NCBI RefSeq assembly: GCF_014287515.2
Contig: NZ_CP092473.1
Coordinates: 2,011,001 to 2,075,000, forward strand
DNA: 64,000 nt
Origin: Roseburia rectibacter
GTDB taxonomy: Bacteria > Bacillota > Clostridia > Lachnospirales > Lachnospiraceae
Reading direction: 5' to 3'
The notes below the pieces were generated by a model. The model was not told where the DNA came from. It saw nothing but the letters and a program-made list of their open reading frames with translations, and did no database searches. Of the stretch, positions 8,911 to 17,720 are shown piece by piece. Numbering within the stretch: position 1 is the stretch's first letter; the number at the start of each line of letters is the position of its first letter. A program made the translations under genes and the position numbers.

Positions 8911-9651
8911 ATGAAGAAAAAATTATCTCTTATGCTTTGTCTTTGCTTTATGGTTCTGGCAATGACAGCATGTGGAACGGATCCTAAGAGCGTTGATTAT
9001 TTTGGTATGAGCTATTCTGATATTCAGGATAACATGGAGCAGACAGTATCTGCGCTTGTTTCATTTTCAGATGAAGATATACAAAGCGGTGCAGAATATT
9101 ATGATTCCAACGGAATGGCTGCGTTTGCCCATTTACTGACATCCTGGGGTGAAACAGTTCCGGATTTAGGTTCATATCAGGGACTTGGAGAGCTTACTGT
9201 GACGAAAGCACAGAAAACCGTGACTGCAGATCAGGTTTTACATTTCTCAGACAGAGATGTAGTTGTTTCATATGTATATGAATATAATTACGAAACAGAA
9301 TCACCGGAACTTACAGATGCCAGTGCAGATCTTGTGTATTCACTTGGTGAGAAAATGGAAAAAGCCGGCATGAATACATTGATGGGAATGGGAACCGTAT
9401 TCGTAGTTCTTATCCTGATCAGTCTGATCATCAGCTGCTTTAAAGTAATTCCGTATTTACAGAACAAAAAAGCAAATGCTGGTGCAAAGAAAGAAGTGGC
9501 AGATCCTGTAGTAGACCAGATCGAACAGCGTGAGGAAGCAGCTTCTCTTACCGACGATTTAGAACTGGTTGCAGTTATTTCTGCAGCGATCGCAGCGGCA
9601 GAAGGAACGTCAGCAGATGGATTCGTAGTACGTTCTATTCATAGAAGATAG
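8911..9651 (+). CDS. OadG-family decarboxylase gamma subunit with lipoprotein-like N-terminus
   Basis: The 246-residue protein has three parts. An N-terminal lipoprotein signal (AMTAC, Cys21) leads an external domain of about 130 residues. A single membrane span follows (about 157-180, TVFVVLILISLIISCFKVI). The cytoplasmic tail ends DGFVVRSIHRR, after an Ala-rich helix AVISAAIAAAEGTSADG. The span and tail are the OAD_gamma signature; gamma subunits anchor and assemble Na+-pumping biotin decarboxylases. Classical OadG is only about 80-90 residues and has no external domain, so this is an enlarged version. It sits 12 nt after the carboxyltransferase and about 65 nt before the biotin carrier. 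Confidence 0.8.
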   Translation: MKKKLSLMLCLCFMVLAMTACGTDPKSVDYFGMSYSDIQDNMEQTVSALVSFSDEDIQSGAEYYDSNGMAAFAHLLTSWGETVPDLGSYQGLGELTVTKAQKTVTADQVLHFSDRDVVVSYVYEYNYETESPELTDASADLVYSLGEKMEKAGMNTLMGMGTVFVVLILISLIISCFKVIPYLQNKKANAGAKKEVADPVVDQIEQREEAASLTDDLELVAVISAAIAAAEGTSADGFVVRSIHRR

Positions 9652-9717
9652 ACGAAAAAAGACAAGTTATAAAATAGTATGTCGTTAAAAAAGTAATGAT
9701 CACAGGAGGATGATTCA

Positions 9718-10089
9718 ATGAAAAGCTATACAATTACCGTAAATGGAAATGTTTATGATGTTACTGTAGAAGAAAATGGTGCAGTAAGCGCACCGGCAGC
9801 AGCACCGAGACGTGCAGCAGCTCCGGCACCGGCAGCAGCTCCGAAGGCAGCAGCTCCGGCAGGTGGCGCAGGCAATGTTAAGATCGAAGCAGGTGCAGCA
9901 GGAAAAGTATTTAAGATCGAGTCTTCTGTAGGCGCATCTGTAAAGAAAGGTGACACAATCTTAGTTCTTGAAATCATGAAAATGGAGACACCGGTTGTTG
10001 CTACCGAAGATGGTACTGTAGCAAGCATCAACGTAAGCGTTGGTGATATGGTAGAAGCAGGTGCATTACTGGCAACTTTAAACAACTAA
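9718..10089 (+). CDS. biotin carboxyl carrier protein of the decarboxylase
   Basis: This is a 123-residue mobile biotin carrier. Residues 1-20 form a small beta segment and 22-50 an Ala/Pro-rich flexible linker. Residues 53-123 form the biotinyl domain, with the biotin-accepting Lys88 in EIMKMETP and the closing [16 protein letters not shown]. It would shuttle carboxybiotin between the carboxyltransferase(s) and the membrane beta subunit. A strong AGGAGG ribosome site precedes it. The Ala-codon bias of the linker creates a long antisense open frame that is not a gene. Confidence 0.95.
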   Translation: MKSYTITVNGNVYDVTVEENGAVSAPAAAPRRAAAPAPAAAPKAAAPAGGAGNVKIEAGAAGKVFKIESSVGASVKKGDTILVLEIMKMETPVVATEDGTVASINVSVGDMVEAGALLATLNN

Positions 10090-10105
10090 TTTTAGGAGGA
10101 TAACA

Positions 10106-11254
10106 ATGAGTTATTTTACTGAGACAATGGGCAACCTCCTTCATCAGACTGCCTTTTTCAACCTGACATGGGGAAATTTCGTAATGATCTTTGTTGCATG
10201 TATTTTCCTGTATCTGGCTATTGCAAAAGGGTTTGAACCGTTGTTACTCGTTCCAATCGCATTTGGTATGCTTCTGGTAAATATTTATCCGGATATCTTT
10301 GCAACTCCGGAACAGATGAGTAACGGTGTCGGTGGTTTATTCCATTATTTTTATACCTTAGATGAATGGTCAATCCTGCCATCCCTTATTTTCCTTGGCG
10401 TTGGTGCGATGACCGATTTTGGACCTCTGATCGCAAACCCGATCAGCTTCCTTTTAGGAGCAGCAGCACAGTTTGGTATTTTCGGCGCATATTTCCTTGC
10501 AATCCTGATGGGATTCAATGATAAAGCAGCAGCAGCCGTTTCTATCATCGGTGGTGCAGATGGTCCTACTTCCATTTTCCTTGCAGGAAAACTTGGACAG
10601 TCCGGTCTTATGGGTCCGATCGCTGTAGCAGCATACTCTTACATGGCATTGGTGCCGATCATTCAGCCACCAATCATGAAGTTATTTACAACGAAAAAGG
10701 AACGTGCCATTAAGATGCAGAACTTACGTCCGGTATCCAAACTTGAGAAAATCTTATTCCCGATCGTGGTAACCGTTGTCGTATGTCTGATCCTTCCGAC
10801 CACAGCTCCACTTGTTGGTATGTTAATGCTCGGTAACCTGTTCCGTGAGTGTGGTGTAGTTCGTCAGTTATCGGAGACAGCATCTAACGCATTAATGTAC
10901 ATCGTTGTTATTTTACTTGGTACATCTGTTGGTGCATCAACAAGTGCTGAGGCATTCTTAAATGCAACAACCTTAAAGATCGTTGCACTTGGACTCATCG
11001 CATTTATGTTTGGTACAGCAGCCGGAGTATTGTTCGGTAAATTACTTTGCTTCATTACAAAAGGCAAGATCAACCCGCTCATCGGTTCTGCTGGTGTATC
11101 TGCAGTTCCTATGGCTGCACGTGTATCACAGAAAGTTGGTGCAGAGGAAGATCCTACGAACTTTTTACTTATGCATGCAATGGGACCAAACGTTGCCGGT
11201 GTTATCGGTACAGCAGTAGCAGCCGGTGTATTCATGGCAATCTTTGGAATTTAA
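10106..11254 (+). CDS. oadB: Na+-translocating decarboxylase beta subunit
   Basis: This is the 382-residue polytopic membrane subunit that decarboxylates carboxybiotin and couples it to Na+ export (OadB/MmdB/GcdB family). Family landmarks are [17 protein letters not shown], which carries the ion-site aspartate, and [16 protein letters not shown] in the re-entrant region. [18 protein letters not shown] occurs near the C-terminus. It has about nine hydrophobic segments. TTAGGAGG precedes the ATG at good spacing, 16 nt after the biotin carrier. The gene symbol is by family; from this subunit alone, oxaloacetate and methylmalonyl-CoA systems cannot be told apart. Confidence 0.93.
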   Translation: MSYFTETMGNLLHQTAFFNLTWGNFVMIFVACIFLYLAIAKGFEPLLLVPIAFGMLLVNIYPDIFATPEQMSNGVGGLFHYFYTLDEWSILPSLIFLGVGAMTDFGPLIANPISFLLGAAAQFGIFGAYFLAILMGFNDKAAAAVSIIGGADGPTSIFLAGKLGQSGLMGPIAVAAYSYMALVPIIQPPIMKLFTTKKERAIKMQNLRPVSKLEKILFPIVVTVVVCLILPTTAPLVGMLMLGNLFRECGVVRQLSETASNALMYIVVILLGTSVGASTSAEAFLNATTLKIVALGLIAFMFGTAAGVLFGKLLCFITKGKINPLIGSAGVSAVPMAARVSQKVGAEEDPTNFLLMHAMGPNVAGVIGTAVAAGVFMAIFGI

Positions 11255-11299
11255 TCAGACAGCGGAACAAAAACAGATTCGCTGTATAAGGAGGAAAAA

Positions 11300-12718
11300 A
11301 TGGCTGAAGTTGTTAAAAAACCTTTAAAAATAACAGAGACAGTACTGCGTGATGCTCATCAGTCTCTGATCGCAACAAGAATGACAACAGAGCAGATGCT
11401 TCCAATCGTAGATAAAATGGACAAGGTTGGATTCTACGCTGTTGAGTGCTGGGGAGGCGCTACTTTCGACGCATCCCTTCGTTTCTTAAAAGAAGATCCA
11501 TGGGATCGTCTTCGTAAATTAAGAGACGGATTCAAAAATACAAAATTACAGATGTTATTCCGTGGACAGAATATCTTAGGATACCGTCCGTATGCAGACG
11601 ACGTGGTAGAGTATTTCGTACAGAAATCTATCGCAAACGGTATTGATATCATCCGTATTTTTGACTGTCTGAATGATCTTCGTAACCTTCAGACAGCAGT
11701 AAGCGCATGTAACAAAGAAAAAGGACATGCACAGGTTGCTTTATCTTACACACTTGGTGATGCTTATACCTTAGATTACTGGACTGATATGGCAAAAAGA
11801 GTAGAGGATATGGGAGCTGATTCTGTATGTATCAAAGATATGGCAGGACTTTTAGTTCCTCAGAAAGCAGACGAACTGGTTCGTGCGATCAAAGATGTGA
11901 TCGATATCCCATTGGAGTTACATACACACTATACATCCGGTGTTGCTTCCATGACATACATGAAAGCAGTTGAGGCAGGATGCGATATCATTGATACAGC
12001 AATGTCTCCATTTGCACTTGGAACATCCCAGCCGGCTACTGAAGTTATGGTAGAGGCATTTAAGGGTACAGAGTTTGATACCGGTTTAGACCAGAACAAA
12101 CTGGCTGAGATCGCAGATTACTTCCGTCCGATGAGAGAGGAAGCATTAGAGAGCGGTCTGATGAACCCGAAAGTATTAGGTGTAAACATCAAGACTTTAT
12201 TATATCAGGTACCGGGTGGTATGTTATCCAACCTGATCTCCCAGTTAAAAGAGCAGGGCAAAGAAGACAAATACGAGGAAGTACTTGCAGAAGTACCACG
12301 TGTTCGTAAAGATCTCGGTGAGCCACCGCTTGTTACACCTTCTTCACAGATCGTTGGTACACAGGCTGTATTTAACGTATTAATGGGTGAGCGTTACAAA
12401 GTAGCTACCAAAGAGACAAAAGACGTTCTTCTCGGAAAATATGGTCAGACTGTAAAACCGTTCAATCCGGAAGTTGTCGATAAAGTATTAGGTGATGAGA
12501 AGAAGAATGCGATCACATGCCGACCGGCAGATCTGTTAGAGCCAGAACTTGACAAGATTGAAGCTGAGATGAAACAGTGGAAACAGCAGGATGAGGATGT
12601 ATTATCCTACGCATTATTCCCACAGGTTGCAACTGAGTTCTTCAAATACCGTGAGGCACAGCAGAAAAAAGTAGATGCAACAATCGCAGATACAAAGAAT
12701 GGTGCATATCCGGTATAA
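11300..12718 (+). CDS. oxaloacetate decarboxylase alpha / pyruvate carboxylase B-type carboxyltransferase (5S type)
   Basis: This is a 472-residue TIM-barrel carboxyltransferase of the OadA/PycB/transcarboxylase-5S family, which moves CO2 between oxaloacetate and biotin. The start TETVLRDAHQSLIATR is the family signature. Metal ligands are Asp18, the likely carbamylated Lys179 (SVCIKDMAG) and His208/His210 (ELHTHYTSG). The C-terminal PYC_OADA helical domain is present (PGGMLSNLISQLKEQG), but the protein stops before any biotinyl domain. It must therefore use the separate carrier at 9718. It is the last gene of the operon and is closed by a strong terminator. Confidence 0.93.
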   Translation: MAEVVKKPLKITETVLRDAHQSLIATRMTTEQMLPIVDKMDKVGFYAVECWGGATFDASLRFLKEDPWDRLRKLRDGFKNTKLQMLFRGQNILGYRPYADDVVEYFVQKSIANGIDIIRIFDCLNDLRNLQTAVSACNKEKGHAQVALSYTLGDAYTLDYWTDMAKRVEDMGADSVCIKDMAGLLVPQKADELVRAIKDVIDIPLELHTHYTSGVASMTYMKAVEAGCDIIDTAMSPFALGTSQPATEVMVEAFKGTEFDTGLDQNKLAEIADYFRPMREEALESGLMNPKVLGVNIKTLLYQVPGGMLSNLISQLKEQGKEDKYEEVLAEVPRVRKDLGEPPLVTPSSQIVGTQAVFNVLMGERYKVATKETKDVLLGKYGQTVKPFNPEVVDKVLGDEKKNAITCRPADLLEPELDKIEAEMKQWKQQDEDVLSYALFPQVATEFFKYREAQQKKVDATIADTKNGAYPV

Positions 12719-12740
12719 TCAGAAATAATATTGACAAAAG

Positions 12741-12786
12741 ATGTCATAACAGTATCTTAAGATACTGTTATGACATTTTTTTGTTT
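12741..12786 (+). terminator. terminator of the decarboxylase operon
   Basis: A perfect 16-bp stem (12741-12756 with 12761-12776) around a TTAA loop is followed directly by a T-rich tract. This is the clearest terminator in the window. Confidence 0.92.
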
Positions 12787-12868
12787 TGCAGAATGAACAA
12801 TGTGAAATATTGCTTTTTGTATAAAAAAGAATTAGAATCATCCTATAAATTTTAAAGGATATGAAAAA

Positions 12869-14674
12869 ATGAATGATTTTGAACGAAAGACTTTGCCAAA
12901 AAGTGGCATAGATACGGAAAACTGGTTTATAGAGAGTTATCAGAGACATAAAGGACATCCGATACAGATCCTGATAGCACTTTATAAAGGAAATTATCAT
13001 AAATTTGTTATGGCTGTGATCTGTTTTTTTATAAAACATGCCTGCGTGTGGGTTCTTCCGATCATAACTGCAAATATTATCAATGATGTCACGACTGCAA
13101 ATCCGGATACAGTCAGAAATATCTGGTTTAGTGTAATTCTTGAAACTGGTCTGATCGCACTGAATATTCCGATGAATTATCTTTATACATCTTATAAAAG
13201 TCTTGCAACGCGTTATGTGGAAACAGGACTCCGGAAAGCATTGATCCGGAAATTGCAACAGTTGTCAATTGCTTATCATGTGGAGACGCAGTCCGGCAGA
13301 CTGCAGTCGAAGATCATGCGTGATGTGGAGGCTGTTGAAACACTTTCTACACAGATGTTCTTAAGTATTTTAAATATTGCGTTAAATATCGGGGTCGCAC
13401 TGGTCGTTACAGCGTCGAAAAGCAGGATTGTGTTTGTCTTTTTCCTGCTGACTACTCCGGTTGCTGCAATTACCATGGTTTCGTTTCGTTCTGTCATGAA
13501 AAAACGTAATACGGAATTTCGAAAAGAAATGGAAGAAACGTCCGCTCGTGTGATGGAAATGGTGGAACTTGTTCCGGTGACAAGAGCGCATGCCTTAGAG
13601 GATGAAGAAGTACACAAAATGAGTGGACAGCTTTTTGCAGTTGCCGAAAAAGGATATAAACTGGATCTTGTACAGGCATTGTTTGGCTCGGTTGGATGGG
13701 CTGTATTTCAGGTGTTTCAGGTCGTTTGTCTTGCATTTACCGGCTATCTTGCGCTGCGCGGACGTATCATGGCGGGAGATATTACTCTTTATCAGAGCTA
13801 TTTTGCAACAGTTGTCAATCAGGTGTCTGCAATCGTGACGCTTCTCCCGACAATCGCAAAGGGAATTGAATCTGTTAATTCCATTGGTGAAGTGCTACTT
13901 TCAGAGGATGTGGAACAGAATGAAGGCAAAAAACAGTTGGAGGATGTAACTGGAACTTTTGATTTCTGCGATGTTTCTTTTCATTATAAGAACAGTGATA
14001 AACCGGTGCTGAACCATTTTAATCTTCATATAAAACAGGGAGAGACAATCGCATTAGTCGGGGAGTCCGGTGCGGGAAAATCAACCATTTTGAATCTTGT
14101 GATCGGATTTCATCTTGCGGATGGGGGAAAAGTTCTTTTAGATGGTAATGATATGAAAGAAATAGATCTGCGTACATACAGAAAGCATCTGGCTGTTGTA
14201 CCGCAGACATCCATTTTGTTTTCCGGAACTATCCGTGAAAATATTACATATGGGAACGAACATGTTACGGATGAAGAATTAGAACGTGTCATCCGGGCAG
14301 CAAATCTTACAGATCTGATGGAAAGTCTTCCACATGGTGTTGATACTGTAGTTGGAGAACATGGAGGAAAACTTTCAGGAGGACAAAGGCAGCGTATAGC
14401 AATTGCAAGAGCACTGATCCGTGACCCTGAAGTAATCGTTCTCGACGAAGCTACGTCTGCTTTGGACAGTATTTCTGAGAAACTGATACAGGAAGCACTT
14501 GGAAATCTTACAAAAGGACGGACAACATTTATAGTTGCACATCGTCTGTCGACGATCCGGGATGCGGATAAAATAGCGGTTCTTGCAGATGGACATTGTG
14601 TGGAATATGGTACATTTGAGGAGCTGATGGAACAAAAAGGTGAATTTTACAAAATGAAAATGATTCAAAGCTGA
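12869..14674 (+). CDS. ABC-type exporter, fused membrane and ATPase domains
   Basis: This is a 601-residue half-transporter of the ABC exporter class. The N-terminal ~330 residues form the six-helix type-1 exporter domain. The ATPase domain has Walker A GESGAGKST (about 398), signature LSGGQRQR (about 502), Walker B VIVLDEATSALD (about 522) and the H-loop VAHRLSTI. Homodimerisation is likely, as no partner half-transporter is adjacent. The start at 12869 follows AAAGGA; an ATG just upstream reads immediately into a stop. The substrate is unknown: this subfamily covers lipids, peptides and drugs. Confidence 0.9.
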   Translation: MNDFERKTLPKSGIDTENWFIESYQRHKGHPIQILIALYKGNYHKFVMAVICFFIKHACVWVLPIITANIINDVTTANPDTVRNIWFSVILETGLIALNIPMNYLYTSYKSLATRYVETGLRKALIRKLQQLSIAYHVETQSGRLQSKIMRDVEAVETLSTQMFLSILNIALNIGVALVVTASKSRIVFVFFLLTTPVAAITMVSFRSVMKKRNTEFRKEMEETSARVMEMVELVPVTRAHALEDEEVHKMSGQLFAVAEKGYKLDLVQALFGSVGWAVFQVFQVVCLAFTGYLALRGRIMAGDITLYQSYFATVVNQVSAIVTLLPTIAKGIESVNSIGEVLLSEDVEQNEGKKQLEDVTGTFDFCDVSFHYKNSDKPVLNHFNLHIKQGETIALVGESGAGKSTILNLVIGFHLADGGKVLLDGNDMKEIDLRTYRKHLAVVPQTSILFSGTIRENITYGNEHVTDEELERVIRAANLTDLMESLPHGVDTVVGEHGGKLSGGQRQRIAIARALIRDPEVIVLDEATSALDSISEKLIQEALGNLTKGRTTFIVAHRLSTIRDADKIAVLADGHCVEYGTFEELMEQKGEFYKMKMIQS

Positions 14675-14699
14675 CAAAAAGAAAAAGTTTTGGTATAAT
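14671..14699 (+). promoter_or_regulatory. promoter of the RpiR-type regulator
   Basis: CTGACA at 14671-14676 overlaps the stop codon of the ABC gene. It is followed by 17 nt and TATAAT at 14694-14699, with an extended TGG just before. This separates the regulator from the transporter. Confidence 0.65.
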
Positions 14700-14770
14700 A
14701 GAAATGTTGGTGTGCAAAGACATATCACAAATTGCAGACAATGTCATAATCATGACAGGAACGAGGGGTT

Positions 14771-15703
14771 ATGGGCAGTAAAAATGATTTGAGTAATCGG
14801 ATCAACGAGTCATACAGTAAATTGAGCAAGGGACAGAAACTGCTTGCCACTTATATTACGGATAACTATGATAAAGCAGTATTTTTGACAGCAGCAAAAT
14901 TAGGTGAGGTAGTCGGAGTCAGTGAATCCACGGTAGTACGCTTTGCCATGCACCTTGGTTATCGGGGATATCCTGAATTTCAGAGTGCCTTAGAGGAACT
15001 GGTGCGTAATAAATTAAATTCTATCCAGCGTATGGAAGTTACCTATGGCAGGATCAGCCAGTCAAAAATATTAGAATCTGTTTTAAAGTCAGATGCGGAA
15101 AAGATTAACAGTACACTGGAAAAAATAGACCAGACAGCATTTGAAATGGCGGTGGATACCATTTTACATGCAAAACACATTTATATAATAGGAATCAGAA
15201 GCTGTGCACCGCTTGCGTCATTTATGGCATTTTATTTTACTCTGATGTTTGAAAACGTACATCTGATACAGACAAGCAGTTCTAGTGAGATCTTTGAACA
15301 GATGGTACGTATCGGAAAAGAAGATGTGATCATTGGTATCAGTTTTCCAAGATATTCCATGCGTACACTAAAAGCAATGGAGTTTGCGAACAACCGCAGT
15401 GCGAAAGTTATTACATTAACAGACAGTGTACATTCGCCAATGAATTTATATTCTTCCTGCAACCTGATCGCGGACAGTGACATGGCTTCTATTGTCGATT
15501 CACTGGTTGCACCACTCAGTGTGATCAATGCCCTGATCGTTGCTCTTTGTATGAAAAAGCAGAGGGATGTGGCAAAGACGTTAGAAATGTTAGAAGGAAT
15601 CTGGGATGAATATCAGGTTTATGAAAATGATGAGATCAATGCGATTGATGATTCGATAAAAATGCGATATGCTAAAATAGGAGACAGCGATTTTCATGAA
15701 TAA
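14771..15703 (+). CDS. MurR/RpiR family transcriptional regulator with SIS domain
   Basis: This is a 310-residue regulator. The N-terminal HTH_6 domain (about 1-75) includes FLTAAKLGEVVGVSESTVVRFAMHLG, here read as TAAKLGEVVGVSEST then VVRFAMHLGYRGYPEFQ. The C-terminal SIS sugar-phosphate isomerase-fold domain (about 125-260) includes IYIIGIRSCAPLASFM, SSSSEIFEQ and IIGISFPRYSMRT. Family members sense phosphosugars and control sugar or amino-sugar genes. No sugar operon lies next to it; its 3' end overlaps the following flavoprotein by 8 nt, so those two are co-transcribed. The target is unknown. Confidence 0.92.
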   Translation: MGSKNDLSNRINESYSKLSKGQKLLATYITDNYDKAVFLTAAKLGEVVGVSESTVVRFAMHLGYRGYPEFQSALEELVRNKLNSIQRMEVTYGRISQSKILESVLKSDAEKINSTLEKIDQTAFEMAVDTILHAKHIYIIGIRSCAPLASFMAFYFTLMFENVHLIQTSSSSEIFEQMVRIGKEDVIIGISFPRYSMRTLKAMEFANNRSAKVITLTDSVHSPMNLYSSCNLIADSDMASIVDSLVAPLSVINALIVALCMKKQRDVAKTLEMLEGIWDEYQVYENDEINAIDDSIKMRYAKIGDSDFHE

Positions 15704-16958
15704 AATCATTGTAATAGGTGGAGGACCGGCTGGAATGTTTGCTGCGATCGCCGCAGCAGAAGCAGGAAGTCAGGTTACACTGCTTGAGAAAAATGAAAAA
15801 TTAGGAAAGAAACTATATATCACCGGGAAAGGACGCTGCAACATCACCAATGCAGGAGATATGGATAATCTCTTTGCTAATATCATGACCAATGCAAAGT
15901 TCTTGTACAGTGCGTTTTATTCTTATGATAATCAGAGAGTAATTGATTTTTTTGAAAGAAACGGACTTCGGACGAAGATAGAACGTGGAAACAGAGTGTT
16001 CCCTGTTTCAGATCATTCTTCAGATGTGATTGCCACATTACAAAAAGTGCTGAAAGAGAAAAAAGTAAAGATAATGCTGCATACACAGGTGCAGAGCCTG
16101 TTAGAGGAACCGTCTGTGGATGATATGTCCCAGAATGTTGTCACCGGGGTAAAGTTAGAAGACGGCACTACAATGCAGGCAGATGCGGTGATCGTTGCAA
16201 CAGGCGGATTTTCCTATCAGACAACCGGATCTACCGGGGATGGTTACCGCTTTGCAAAGGAGATGGGGCATACGGTAACGGATATCCATCCGTCGCTTGT
16301 TCCCTTTCTTGCAAAAGAGGGATATGTGCAGCAGATGCAGGGACTGGCTTTAAAAAATGTAGAAGTGCGTATTTTAAATGGAAAGAAATTGTTATATCAG
16401 GAGTTCGGCGAGATGTTGTTTACGCATTTTGGCGTCAGCGGGCCATTGCTTTTGTCGGCAAGTGCGGCGATAAAACCGTCTCTTACGGCAGGAGAACTTT
16501 CCATGTTTATAGATCTAAAGCCGGCACTTAGCGAAGAACAGTTAGACCATCGCCTGCTGAGGGAGTTTGATGAGGCAAAAAATAAACAGTTTAAAAACTC
16601 GATTGGAGGACTTTTCCCGGCAAAAATGATCCCGGTAATGCTTGAACTTAGCGGAATCGATCCGGAGAAGAAAGTCAATGAGATCACAAAAGAAGAACGC
16701 AGATATTTTATCGGACTGATCAAGGCATTTCCTGTTACACTTTGCGGACTGCGCGATTTTAATGAGGCAATTATCACAAAGGGTGGCGTAAAGGTCAAGG
16801 AAGTGAATCCGTCCACGATGGAATCAAAACTGGTACCGCATTTATATTTCTGTGGAGAAGTGTTAGACCTTGATGCGATGACAGGTGGTTATAATTTACA
16901 GATTGCCTGGTCGACTGGATATCTTGCGGGGGTATCTGCTGCGCAGACAGAAAAATAA
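15696..16958 (+). CDS. BaiN/HI0933-family flavoprotein (NAD(P)/FAD-dependent oxidoreductase)
   Basis: This is a 420-residue FAD-binding protein. The Rossmann motif is IVIGGGPAGMFAAIAAAEAG at the N-terminus (IVIGGGPAGMFAA then IAAAEAG). Family motifs are KLGKKLYITGKGRCNITN, a second glycine motif VIVATGGFSYQTTGSTGDGY, and the closing FCGEVLDLDAMTGGYNLQ. The family is annotated as BaiN-like or 'aminoacetone oxidase', but its physiological substrate is mostly undefined. It overlaps the RpiR gene, so expression should be coupled. I see no membrane segment. Confidence 0.9.
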   Translation: MNKIIVIGGGPAGMFAAIAAAEAGSQVTLLEKNEKLGKKLYITGKGRCNITNAGDMDNLFANIMTNAKFLYSAFYSYDNQRVIDFFERNGLRTKIERGNRVFPVSDHSSDVIATLQKVLKEKKVKIMLHTQVQSLLEEPSVDDMSQNVVTGVKLEDGTTMQADAVIVATGGFSYQTTGSTGDGYRFAKEMGHTVTDIHPSLVPFLAKEGYVQQMQGLALKNVEVRILNGKKLLYQEFGEMLFTHFGVSGPLLLSASAAIKPSLTAGELSMFIDLKPALSEEQLDHRLLREFDEAKNKQFKNSIGGLFPAKMIPVMLELSGIDPEKKVNEITKEERRYFIGLIKAFPVTLCGLRDFNEAIITKGGVKVKEVNPSTMESKLVPHLYFCGEVLDLDAMTGGYNLQIAWSTGYLAGVSAAQTEK

Positions 16959-17028
16959 GGCATTTAAAAATTATGCTTTTGCAAGATGCAAAAAGCATAT
17001 CTGGTTAAGATAGAAGGAGAAATAAAAA

Positions 17029-17703
17029 ATGAGTATGAATATTGCAATTGACGGACCGGCAGGGGCAGGAAAAAGCACGATCGCAAAGCGCCTGGCAAAA
17101 AAACTTGGTTTTATCTACGTGGATACGGGAGCAATGTACCGCGCAATGGCGTATTATTTTTTACAGCATGATATTGATGCAAAAGATGAGAGTGCAATTG
17201 CGGCTGCCTGTCCGGATGTAGATGTTACGATTACCTATGAAAACGGCGAACAGCAGGTACTTTTAAACGGAGAGAATGTAAATGGTGTGATCCGTAATGA
17301 GGAAGTTGGAAATATGGCATCATCCACAAGTGTTTATCCGGTAGTCCGCGAAAAGTTAGTTGAGCTGCAGCGTCAGCTTGCAAAATCAGCAGATGTGATT
17401 ATGGATGGAAGGGACATTGGAACATGTGTGCTTCCGGATGCCCAGGTGAAAATTTATCTGACAGCAAGTTCGGCAACACGTGCGAAACGTCGTTTCGATG
17501 AATTGACGGAAAAAGGTGTAAGCTGTGATCTTGCGGAAATTGAGAAAGATATCATCGACCGCGATTACCGCGATATGCACCGCGAAACATCACCGCTCTG
17601 TCAGGCAGAGGATGCTGTTTTAGTTGACAGCTCGGAAATGAATATTGATGAAGTGGTAGATGCCATTTATCAGGTTTATCTGAAGGCAGAAAAGGAAGTA
17701 TAA
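17029..17703 (+). CDS. cmk: (d)CMP kinase
   Basis: This is a 224-residue cytidylate kinase that phosphorylates CMP and dCMP with ATP. The P-loop GPAGAGKST is at 9-17. The CMP site includes DTGAMYRAMAYY, and DGRDIGTCVLPDAQVKIYLTAS is the family signature (MDGRDIGT then CVLPDAQVKIYLTAS). GAAGGAG precedes the ATG. It heads the cmk-ispH-rpsA run; this grouping of cmk with S1 and IspH is common in Firmicutes. Confidence 0.97.
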   Translation: MSMNIAIDGPAGAGKSTIAKRLAKKLGFIYVDTGAMYRAMAYYFLQHDIDAKDESAIAAACPDVDVTITYENGEQQVLLNGENVNGVIRNEEVGNMASSTSVYPVVREKLVELQRQLAKSADVIMDGRDIGTCVLPDAQVKIYLTASSATRAKRRFDELTEKGVSCDLAEIEKDIIDRDYRDMHRETSPLCQAEDAVLVDSSEMNIDEVVDAIYQVYLKAEKEV

Positions 17704-17720
17704 AAAGGAAATCTGAAAAT

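Noticed and set aside
9753..10085. 110-codon minus-strand frame opposite the biotin carrier
   Set aside because: Produced by GCA/CCG repeats of the Ala-Pro linker.
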